From: DASYSL01 sp036003365
GTDB taxonomy: Bacteria; Eisenbacteria; RBG-16-71-46; DASYSL01
Direction of reading: 5' to 3'
Length of the DNA stretch: 12,181 nucleotides
Assembly (NCBI GenBank): GCA_036003365.1
Contig: DASYSL010000106.1
Coordinates: forward strand, 1-12,181
Shown here: positions 6,871-12,181 of the stretch, piece after piece
How the letters are laid out: every line of letters begins with the position of its first letter
How positions within the stretch are numbered: position 1 is the first letter of the stretch
Notes under the pieces: generated by a model
Told to the model about the DNA's origin: nothing
What the model saw: the letters and a program-made list of their open reading frames with translations, nothing else
Database searches by the model: none
Translations under genes and position numbers: made by a program

Positions 6871-7781
6871 TTCACCGTGTGGCCGGGAGCCACCACCCCG
6901 TTCGGGTTGAGCTTTTCTCCCGCCTCGACCTTGATCGCGAGCTTGTTCTGCGCCGTGGGCAGCGGACAGGTGGCCCACGCGGTGAAGGCGCACGGCGGAT
7001 TGTAGGCGCGATTGAAATCGAGCACGACGTGGCCGGTCGAATCGGGCAGGTCGGTATAGATGAATCGCCCACCCCCGTACGTGTCCCGCCCGGTCGTCGC
7101 GTCGGAGAAGACGAGGAAGAGCTCGTTCCCCTCACGCGTCGGCTCGAGCCGGTATTCCTTGCCGTCTTTCTGGAAGACGTAAGCGCCGGGACACTCTTCC
7201 TCGAACTTCTGGCCGACGATGTTCGTGACCTGGAGCGTCTTGGGCGGATCGTAGCGGTCCCACTTGGCGTCCATCCGCCAGCCTTCGTCGTACGGATACG
7301 TCGGCACGCCCTTGAACGTCTGGAGGGCCGGGCTCTCCTTGTCCTTGATGCGAATGGCGAAGCGATCGGCGCGCTGGATCACGAACCACTTGAGAGTGCC
7401 CAGCTCGAGCATCGTCGGCTCGCCCTTCGCATCGCTCTCGAGGTACATCTGGAGCACCGGTTTGCCGCCGCTCGTCACGTTCGTTCCCGGCAGCAGGCTC
7501 ACGTGCACCTTGCCGTCACGCAGCGTGAACGTTCCCATGTGGGCCGGCGCTTTGTCGGGAAAGCGCACCGGGTTTTCTTCGGCGGATCCGAAACGATTGT
7601 CGCCGGGATTCAGCCAGTAGAGCCCGGCGAGCGAGAGCCAGCCGTCGGGGCTGGCCAGCGATTCCATGCGTGACTTGTGCCAGGCCTCGTACTCCTGCCG
7701 GTGCGTGGCCGCCATGTCCGAAGCGTACAACGTGCTCGCGAGCGCCAGGATGCCGATGGCCGGGATGCCGAATCGCTTCAA
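6867..7781 (-). CDS. Exported DUF1684 domain protein
   Basis: This 304-residue protein has an N-terminal signal peptide (MKRFGIPAIGILALASTLYA, 1-20), so it is probably periplasmic or outer-envelope. The DUF1684 hallmarks are all present: an N-terminal helix YEAWHKSRMESLAS (31-44), GWLSLAGLYWLNPGDNRFG (47-65), the beta-rich core, and the C-terminal GGGRFIYTDLP (236-246) and LDFNRAYNPPCAFT (254-267) plus ATCPLP (270-275). The biochemical role of the family is unknown to me. The start is a TTG at 7779-7781, chosen because GGTGAGGA (7786-7793) sits 4-5 bases upstream and the signal peptide begins there. It follows the M15 peptidase gene after 7 bp and its TGA overlaps the kinase start, so translation of all three is probably linked. 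Confidence 0.88.
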   Translation of the reverse strand: MKRFGIPAIGILALASTLYASDMAATHRQEYEAWHKSRMESLASPDGWLSLAGLYWLNPGDNRFGSAEENPVRFPDKAPAHMGTFTLRDGKVHVSLLPGTNVTSGGKPVLQMYLESDAKGEPTMLELGTLKWFVIQRADRFAIRIKDKESPALQTFKGVPTYPYDEGWRMDAKWDRYDPPKTLQVTNIVGQKFEEECPGAYVFQKDGKEYRLEPTREGNELFLVFSDATTGRDTYGGGRFIYTDLPDSTGHVVLDFNRAYNPPCAFTAWATCPLPTAQNKLAIKVEAGEKLNPNGVVAPGHTVN

Positions 7782-7785
7782 TGCG

Positions 7786-7793
7786 TCCTCACC
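7786..7793 (-). promoter_or_regulatory. Ribosome binding site deciding a TTG start
   Basis: On the minus strand GGTGAGGA precedes the TTG at 7781 by 4 bases, a near-ideal Shine-Dalgarno spacing. The TGA stop of the upstream peptidase gene (7789-7791) is embedded within this site. A ribosome terminating there would sit over the next gene's binding site, which favours reinitiation. Confidence 0.65.
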
Positions 7794-8778
7794 AGTGAGC
7801 GGCGCGGCCGCGCGCGTCGACGTGGACGAAGGGGCCGTGCTCGGAAGTGGATTTGTAGACGCCGATGCCGCCGGTCAGCGCAGCCAGCGCCGGCCCGTTC
7901 TGCATGGCGTCCACGATCTGCGAAAGCAGCTGCGAGTCCTTGATGTTCACGCGATGGTCGCCGTTCAGGTCGTCCATGCGCCCGTCGTGATCCTCGTCGA
8001 TGTAGATGTCGGAGGCGTCGCCGTACTGATGCCGGCTCAGGCGCACGTTCCCGATGGCCGCGTTGTAGTAGGGCGTGCGGTAGCCGCTCATGATCACGAA
8101 GGTGCTCGTCGGGTGCCCGAGCCGGTTCACCTCGTCGAGAATGCGCTCGAGCTTGATGAGGAGCCGCGTCGTGAGCACGAGATACTTGGGGAAATCGCCC
8201 GGCTCCTTGCACAGGAACTGGCCGAGCTTGAAGTGGGGCGACACCGGGGTGTTGATGTTCTGCGCCGTGACCTCGATGAAGCCGGGCGGCGCGGAGTAGG
8301 CCGGAGCCAGCGCCAGAGACCAGGGCGAGTCGCCGTTCTGCGGCACCGGATAATTGCCGATGTGATAGCCGTTCAGCATGCCGTTCTGCACGGCTTCGAA
8401 CGGCACCATGACGAAGGCGTGCAGGGTGATCGTCTCCGGGGTGCCGCCATGCAGCACCACCAGCTCGCACTGTCCCGGCTCGCTGGGCGCCCGCCACGCC
8501 CAGTGCCCCTGGCCCAGCTCGATCACCGTGCCGCGATCCGCGAGCAGCGCGTACGAGTGCGCCGGATCCGGCGACTCGATCTCGATCGGCATGCTCTCTT
8601 CGGGACGCACGTAGAAGGCAAGGACGTTGAAAGGACACTCCTCGCCGTCCAGGAGAACGCGGAAACCGGAGAGGCCGGGATCGAAGGGAGCCTGGGGCAT
8701 GGCGGCCGCGGGGCCGGCAAAGGCCAACGTGATGACGAGCGGGGCTAGGGCTCTCAAAAGAGACTTCATCGTTTCCAT
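7789..8778 (-). CDS. Exported M15/DUF882-like zinc peptidase with calcium-loop insertion
   Basis: The 329-residue protein has a signal peptide (1-26, ending AGPAAA). An all-beta N-terminal region (about 35-130) is of no family I can name. The catalytic domain resembles M15 D,D-carboxypeptidases and YcbK/DUF882 proteins, which cut peptidoglycan stem peptides in the periplasm. Catalytic marks are VIMSGYRTPYYN (228-239), HQYGDASD (250-257, zinc ligands His250 and Asp257 in H-x6-D) and FVHVDARG (317-324, third ligand His319). Between the second and third ligands sits DEDHDGRMD (261-269), followed by DLNGDHRVNIKD (270-281). These read as an EF-hand loop and a dockerin-type calcium loop. Two starts are possible, ATG at 8778 or ATG at 8769 (MKSLLRA); the shorter has GGA at a reasonable distance. 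It heads the three-gene minus-strand unit. Confidence 0.82.
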   Translation of the reverse strand: METMKSLLRALAPLVITLAFAGPAAAMPQAPFDPGLSGFRVLLDGEECPFNVLAFYVRPEESMPIEIESPDPAHSYALLADRGTVIELGQGHWAWRAPSEPGQCELVVLHGGTPETITLHAFVMVPFEAVQNGMLNGYHIGNYPVPQNGDSPWSLALAPAYSAPPGFIEVTAQNINTPVSPHFKLGQFLCKEPGDFPKYLVLTTRLLIKLERILDEVNRLGHPTSTFVIMSGYRTPYYNAAIGNVRLSRHQYGDASDIYIDEDHDGRMDDLNGDHRVNIKDSQLLSQIVDAMQNGPALAALTGGIGVYKSTSEHGPFVHVDARGRAAHW

Positions 8779-8796
8779 TATCGGCGGGCCGGGGGC

Positions 8797-8808
8797 GGGT
8801 GGCCACCC
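8797..8808. promoter_or_regulatory. 12-bp perfect palindrome between divergent genes
   Basis: GGGTGGCCACCC is a perfect palindrome 19 bp upstream of the M15 peptidase start and about 110 bp upstream of the sdpR-like start, within a GC-rich run. It could be an operator for the minus-strand unit or a chance product of local G and C runs. No regulator can be assigned. Confidence 0.3.
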
Positions 8809-8850
8809 CCATGCTAACTGAAACGCTCATCATTCCCTACCGGACATGGC

Positions 8851-8879
8851 TTGACGGGCTCGGCTCGCGGGTCCATGAT
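8851..8879 (+). promoter_or_regulatory. Sigma70-type promoter of the sdpR-sdpI pair
   Basis: TTGACG (8851-8856, five of six consensus bases) and CATGAT (8874-8879, four of six) are separated by exactly 17 bp. Transcription would start near 8886, about 30 bp before the sdpR-like TTG codon. This also argues against the in-frame ATG at 8875 as the gene start, since that codon lies inside the -10 element. Confidence 0.65.
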
Positions 8880-8886
8880 TGTTCGG

Positions 8887-8899
8887 TATTTGGCGAATA
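8887..8899. promoter_or_regulatory. Candidate SdpR-like autoregulatory operator
   Basis: TATTTGGCGAATA is a near-perfect dyad: ten of twelve flanking positions pair around the central G. It lies directly on the predicted transcription start, between promoter and ribosome binding site, where binding of the encoded ArsR-type repressor would block initiation. Autorepression is known for SdpR of Bacillus subtilis. Assigning this dyad to the regulator is inference. Confidence 0.45.
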
Positions 8900-8903
8900 A
8901 ACG

Positions 8904-8909
8904 AAGGAG
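8904..8909 (+). promoter_or_regulatory. Ribosome binding site deciding the TTG start of sdpR
   Basis: AAGGAG lies 7 bases before TTG 8917-8919. No comparable site precedes the upstream in-frame candidates at 8851 or 8875. Confidence 0.7.
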
Positions 8910-8916
8910 AGCAACG

Positions 8917-9201
8917 TTGAACGAAGTCTTTCGGGCCCTGGGCGATCCGACGCGGCGCGAGATCTTGCGCCTCTTGCATCGCCGCGACATGACCGCGGGC
9001 GAGCTGGCCGAGGCTTTCCCGCTGGCCAAGTCCACGCTGTCGGGACACTTCAACGTCTTGCGTCACGCCGGCCTCATCGTCTCAGAGCGGCGCGGCACGT
9101 CGATCGTCTACAGCCTCAATCTCTCGGCCTTCGAGGAACTGGTCTCGGCCGTGCTCGACATGCGAAACGGGCGCGGGCGCCCGGGCAGGAGGAAGTCATG
9201 A
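8917..9201 (+). CDS. sdpR: ArsR-family winged-helix repressor, SdpR-like
   Basis: This 94-residue DNA-binding protein matches the short non-metal ArsR subclass typified by SdpR, the autorepressor of sdpRI. Its N-terminus NEVFRALGDPTRREILRLL (2-20) is the standard ArsR opening helix. The helix-turn-helix follows (MTAGELAEAF then LAKSTLSGHFNVLRHAGL, 25-53). The wing is IVSERRGTSIVYSLN (54-68) and a C-terminal dimer helix includes FEELVSAVLDM (72-82). There are no cysteines and no metal-binding motif, so it probably does not sense metals. In B. subtilis SdpR is inactivated by membrane sequestration through SdpI; the same circuit is plausible here. Its TGA overlaps the next gene's start as ATGA (9198-9201), so the two proteins are made together. 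Confidence 0.88.
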   Translation: MNEVFRALGDPTRREILRLLHRRDMTAGELAEAFPLAKSTLSGHFNVLRHAGLIVSERRGTSIVYSLNLSAFEELVSAVLDMRNGRGRPGRRKS

Positions 9202-9881
9202 AGCTCGATTGGCGAAACGAACTCCCGATGTGGATCCTCCTGGCGCTGCTCTTCACCCTGGCGGCGGCGAACTGGCAATCGGCGCCCGATCACATCGCGG
9301 TGCACTACGGCCTCAATGGCCAGCCCGATCGCTGGGGTGGCCGCGCCGAGGGCCTGCTCGCGATGCCGCTTGTCTCGCTGGGCGTCTACCTGGCCATGTT
9401 GTTCCTGCCGTTCGTCGATCCGGGCCGCGCCAACTACGCCACCTTCGCGCGCACCTATGCCATCCTCCGGCTCCTTGTCCTGCTCGTGCTCGCAGGCATC
9501 TACATCGCCGTTTTGCTGACCTTGCACGGCCGCCGCGTGGACATGGCCGGCGTCGCCCCGCTGCTCGTAGGCGGTCTCTTCATCCTGCTCGGCAACATGC
9601 TCGGGAAGATCCGGCCGAACTGGTTCGTTGGGATTCGCAACCCGTGGACCTTGTCGAGCAAGGAGTCGTGGACGCGCACGCACCGCGTCGGGGGATGGGT
9701 GTTCATGGCGGGCGGAATCCTGTTCATGACCTGTGCCTTGGTGCGGCGGCCGGCCTACCTGGCGGCGGTCGGCGTCCTCTTCGGGATCGCGGTCGTCTGC
9801 TTGATGGCCTACTCGTATCGCGTCTGGAGGACCGATCCGGACAAGGTCCCGCCGGCTGGAACCTCGCCGGCGGAACCCTAG
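9198..9881 (+). CDS. sdpI: SdpI/DUF1648-family membrane protein
   Basis: This 227-residue inner-membrane protein has about six hydrophobic helices: residues 10-27, 54-72, 89-108, 117-135, 165-182 and 187-206. The N-terminal DUF1648 motif DHIAVHYGLNGQPDRWG (31-47) matches the family I-x-x-H-x-x-x-x-G-x-x-D pattern. The SdpI signature follows as GNMLGKIRPNWFVGIRNPWT (132-151), then SWTRTHRVGG (157-166). In B. subtilis SdpI gives immunity to the SDP killing peptide and transmits its presence to SdpR. No sdpC-like toxin gene is in this window, so this is a stand-alone signalling/immunity pair here. The C-terminal tail (about 212-227) is Pro-rich and its codons form a strong hairpin. It converges on the right-hand surface protein gene, 10 bp away. 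Confidence 0.92.
   Translation: MKLDWRNELPMWILLALLFTLAAANWQSAPDHIAVHYGLNGQPDRWGGRAEGLLAMPLVSLGVYLAMLFLPFVDPGRANYATFARTYAILRLLVLLVLAGIYIAVLLTLHGRRVDMAGVAPLLVGGLFILLGNMLGKIRPNWFVGIRNPWTLSSKESWTRTHRVGGWVFMAGGILFMTCALVRRPAYLAAVGVLFGIAVVCLMAYSYRVWRTDPDKVPPAGTSPAEP
9845..9877. terminator. Strong hairpin at the sdpI stop, possible bidirectional terminator
   Basis: CCGCCGGC (9849-9856) pairs perfectly with GCCGGCGG (9866-9873) around a 9-base loop. After one mismatch, GGT (9845-9847) pairs with ACC (9875-9877). The stem sits in the last codons of sdpI and between two convergent genes whose stops are only 10 bp apart, so it could end transcription from both sides. No T-run follows in either direction, so it is not a classical intrinsic terminator. 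It may just reflect a GC-rich Pro/Ala/Gly tail. Confidence 0.4.
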
Positions 9882-9891
9882 TTCGCCCTCG

Positions 9892-12181
9892 TCACTCGAG
9901 CGCCACGATCTTCGTGTTGAAGCTCGAGCCGGAAGTGGTCATGCGCAGGAAATAGACGCCGGCGCGCAGCTTCTCGCGCCCGCCATCGAGACGAGCATTA
10001 TGCACGCCCGGTGCCAATGCGCCGCTCAAGAGCGTGCGCACGAGTCGCCCGCGCAAATCGTACAAGCCGATCTCCACGGTCCCCGGGCGTGCAAGTCCGA
10101 AACGAATCTGAGCGGAGCCACGGAACGGATTGGGCTGGGGTGCGGCGAGGAAGTCGACGTGCGGCGCGTCGCCGATCGCTACCACGCCCGCCGAGTTCAC
10201 GGTCACGCTGAGCCCGGTCGCCTGGCCCCAGTTGCCGGCCTGGTCGCGCGCGCGCAGCCACAGCGTGCTCGATCCCACGGAGAAGCTGCCGGCGGCGAGC
10301 GCCACGGAAGCGTTCGCCGTCACCGCCGGGGTGCCGACGACCATCGCCGCGCCTGAGCCGGCAGCCACCGGTGACGGCCCCATCGAATACTCGGCCTGGA
10401 CCACTGGCGAATCGCCGAGCGTGGCGTCGCTGAAGCTGGCGAGCAGCGTGGCCGAAGAATCGGCGCGCACCGGCTCGGGAGTGACGCGCGCCGAGCCTGC
10501 CACCGCGACCGGTCCGCGGGTGTCACCGCCGGATCGGTTGAGCGCGAACTCGCCGTCGAGCGTCGTCTCCCCGCGAAGCGCGGGCGCGCCGTTGTCCGTG
10601 GCCACGAGCTTGAGCAAGACATGTTGCGAGTTGGGCGCGGCTGGCCCGCCGAGCACGCCACCCAGATCCCAGATGAATCCCGAGTCCGGGCCGGGATGCG
10701 TGTCGACGAGAGTCCAGCTCGCGCCCCCATCGTACGAGGCGTAGACCGAACGGGAAGCGATCGCCAACCCCGAGTCGGGCGTCATCGAATAGAGCACCGG
10801 CACGAAACTGTCCGTGATCGACTGTCCGGGTGCGGGCGAAGTGATCGTCGCCACCGGAGGCTTGTGGCCGAGCAGCCAATCGACCGCGTGCTCGAGAACC
10901 GCGGTGCGCGGCGGCGAATGGGCCGCGCCCGAGACACCGAGCCCCGCCCACTCGAAGAACATGCCGAGGAGCCGCGACTTCTGCCCGCCCCAGAACGCGC
11001 TGCCCGGCGAACCCTTGGGCGCGTTGCTCTCCCAGCGCACGCCGGTCGAATCGAGCGGCGATTGATCGTCGATCCAGTCGACCGTGCCGATGCCGTCGGT
11101 GTTGGGTGCGGGCCGCACGTTGTCCGACGTCGCGTACTCGCGGATTTCCTGGTAGCTCACGCCGGGCACGAAGTCGTTGGTCGCCGGATCGCCGGGCTGG
11201 CCGTAGAAGTGGAAGTTCGGGCCGTAGACGTCGCTGTAGTAGCGCGTCTTGAGCCCGGTCTCCAGCCAGAGTTCGCGCTCCTGCGTGTAGCTGGGCGACG
11301 CGGCGTCCGAGAGGCTGAAGCCGATGTCGTGGCCGACGATCAAGAGCCGGGCGCCGCCATTCAGCAACGAGTCGATGGCCGTGCGCTGCGCGTCGCTGAT
11401 CGCCGGATACCCATCGGGGTCGCACTGCCAGATGACGGCGGCGTAGCTCGCGAGCCCGGCGCTCGCGTTCCCGACGACCGGGGGATCGGCATCGCCGCCT
11501 GTCACCACGTCCACATTCCAGCTCAGAGCCTTGAACGCGTTGCTCCAGGTGGCGAGGAGAGTGGCGAGGAACGAGCTCGAGAGATGGGGCATGACGAGAG
11601 CGATCTGGGCCTTGGGGCGCGTGGTGAACGAGCGATGCGTGCCGCCCAGGCTGTCGCGTGTGACCGAGCCCAGAAGATTCACCGACTCCACGTCGTAGCG
11701 GTACGTGGTGTTGGGGAGGAGATGCGTGAGCAGCACGGTGTGCGTGTTCGAGTAGCCGCTCGAATCGGCGATCGAGCCCAGAACGGTGCTGCCGAAGCTC
11801 ACGCGCGAGGACGCCGGCTGATCGGTAGACCAGGTCACGAGGGCCGAGGTCGAGCCGAGCGTTTGCGCCATCACGTTCGAGATCGTGGGGGCCCGTGAAT
11901 GGATCGTCGCCTGCGCGCTCACGGTGGCCGCCGGCGAGTGGTCGGCGTAGGCGACCGTGATCGCGTCGCCCGACGACACGGCGAGCACATGGTCGCTTGG
12001 GTTGGGAATCGAAGGCGCGATCACGAGGGTGCCGTGGAAGACCCCGTTCGATCCCGTGAGCGTCACCGACTCGCCCCACGGATCGGTCGGCGAGGAAGCG
12101 GTCACGGTGAGGGGCGACGCGGCGTTTCCATCCAGCACTTCGACGCCGACCGTATCGCCGAGCGCGTAGTCGAAGCGGTCG
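9892..12181 (-). CDS. Large secreted multidomain surface protein, N-terminus outside window
   Basis: The frame is open from the right edge; 762 residues to the stop are visible. Numbered from the edge, an N-terminal beta domain (about 1-95) is followed by a fibronectin-III-like domain (98-187: ISNVMAQTLGSTSALVTWST, SRVSFG, LLPNTTYRYDVESV). Next is a Rossmann/glutamine-amidotransferase-like domain (about 191-440: IALVMPH, ASYAAVIWQCD, GGARLLIVGHDIGFSLSD, ending HAVDWLLGH). It is followed by Ig-like segments (440-660) with VYASYDGGASWTLVDT and STLWLRARDQAGNWG. The last 85 residues form a FlgD-Ig/Por-secretion-like module: PQPNPFRGSAQIRFGL (681-696), VEIGLYDLRGRLVRTLLSG (702-720) and LRAGVYFLRM (738-747). 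Such tails direct or anchor secreted proteins in FCB bacteria. No catalytic triad is evident in the amidotransferase-like part, so the function is unknown. An in-frame GTG at 12138 is not the start, because coding continues upstream of it. Confidence 0.88.
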   Translation of the reverse strand, partial: DRFDYALGDTVGVEVLDGNAASPLTVTASSPTDPWGESVTLTGSNGVFHGTLVIAPSIPNPSDHVLAVSSGDAITVAYADHSPAATVSAQATIHSRAPTISNVMAQTLGSTSALVTWSTDQPASSRVSFGSTVLGSIADSSGYSNTHTVLLTHLLPNTTYRYDVESVNLLGSVTRDSLGGTHRSFTTRPKAQIALVMPHLSSSFLATLLATWSNAFKALSWNVDVVTGGDADPPVVGNASAGLASYAAVIWQCDPDGYPAISDAQRTAIDSLLNGGARLLIVGHDIGFSLSDAASPSYTQERELWLETGLKTRYYSDVYGPNFHFYGQPGDPATNDFVPGVSYQEIREYATSDNVRPAPNTDGIGTVDWIDDQSPLDSTGVRWESNAPKGSPGSAFWGGQKSRLLGMFFEWAGLGVSGAAHSPPRTAVLEHAVDWLLGHKPPVATITSPAPGQSITDSFVPVLYSMTPDSGLAIASRSVYASYDGGASWTLVDTHPGPDSGFIWDLGGVLGGPAAPNSQHVLLKLVATDNGAPALRGETTLDGEFALNRSGGDTRGPVAVAGSARVTPEPVRADSSATLLASFSDATLGDSPVVQAEYSMGPSPVAAGSGAAMVVGTPAVTANASVALAAGSFSVGSSTLWLRARDQAGNWGQATGLSVTVNSAGVVAIGDAPHVDFLAAPQPNPFRGSAQIRFGLARPGTVEIGLYDLRGRLVRTLLSGALAPGVHNARLDGGREKLRAGVYFLRMTTSGSSFNTKIVALE

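Noticed and set aside
6871..6993. N-terminal extension of the glycerate kinase frame to 6993
   Set aside because: It overlaps the conserved end of the DUF1684 gene (AYNPPCAFT, ATCPLP) and is Gly/Arg-rich. The TTG at 6870 gives the family's normal length.
7666..8748. Plus-strand open frame (360 codons) opposite the M15 peptidase
   Set aside because: It has no domain, signal peptide or ribosome site. It is rich in Val/Asp/Arg as an antisense artefact, and the opposite strand encodes a clear zinc peptidase.
8851..8916. Longer sdpR-like start at TTG 8851 or ATG 8875
   Set aside because: 8851 is the -35 element and 8875 lies in the -10 element. AAGGAG directly precedes TTG 8917, and the short product matches SdpR length.
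8779..9891. A complete SDP-type toxin, immunity and regulator system
   Set aside because: Only regulator and immunity-type genes are present. Neither neighbour resembles SdpA, SdpB or SdpC.
10621..11898. Long plus-strand open frame (425 codons) and a 518-codon second minus frame (10523-12079) within the right-hand surface protein
   Set aside because: Both are Arg-rich, low-complexity shadows. The frame ending at 9892 carries the Fn3-like, Ig-like and sorting motifs.
1..12181. CRISPR array, insertion sequence, tRNA, rRNA or riboswitch
   Set aside because: No regularly spaced repeats, no transposase-like frame, no cloverleaf or conserved rRNA stretch, and no recognisable riboswitch core were seen on either strand.

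Overview
This is a GC-rich (roughly two-thirds G+C by eye) bacterial chromosomal window, densely packed with genes that often overlap by 4 bp. Several genes start with GTG or TTG. The right-hand protein ends in a PNPF...YDLRGR...AGVYFLRM module (FlgD-Ig / Por-secretion-like). Such tails are common on secreted proteins of the FCB group and related high-GC lineages such as Candidatus Eisenbacteria. That placement is inference; there is no rRNA or other marker here to settle it. I see no tRNA, rRNA, CRISPR, insertion sequence or phage gene.

Left end, minus strand (1-1204): a partial LOG-family nucleotide phosphoribohydrolase-like gene runs off the left edge. Upstream of it lies a small exported, DUF4412-like protein gene whose reading frame is broken at one clear place (about 800) and probably at two more (about 1047 and the T-run at 1162-1166). 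A 246-bp intergenic region follows, holding three TAAACG repeats and a small perfect hairpin.

Plus strand 1451-5602: a complete four-gene sugar ABC importer. It comprises a lipoprotein binding protein of the trehalose/maltose type, two MalF/MalG-type permeases and a MalK-type ATPase. All three junctions are 4-bp stop/start overlaps.

Minus strand 8778-5593: a tight three-gene unit, read right to left. It encodes an exported M15-type zinc peptidase with an inserted calcium-loop segment, an exported DUF1684 protein, and a class II glycerate 2-kinase. The kinase gene overlaps the 3' end of the ATPase gene tail to tail by 10 bp. The importer and the kinase could belong to the same carbon-use pathway, but the sequence does not prove it.

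Plus strand 8851-9881: an sdpR-sdpI-like pair. A small ArsR-family repressor and a six-helix SdpI/DUF1648 membrane protein sit behind a good sigma70-type promoter, with a palindrome over the expected transcription start. A strong hairpin lies in the last codons of sdpI.

Minus strand 12181-9892: the C-terminal 762 residues of a large secreted multidomain protein. It reads fibronectin-III-like domain, Rossmann/amidotransferase-like central domain, Ig-like region and a C-terminal sorting-type module.

No wholly new system is evident. The best leads are the frame-broken exported protein, the calcium-loop insertion in the M15 peptidase, the stand-alone SdpRI module and the architecture of the right-hand surface protein.
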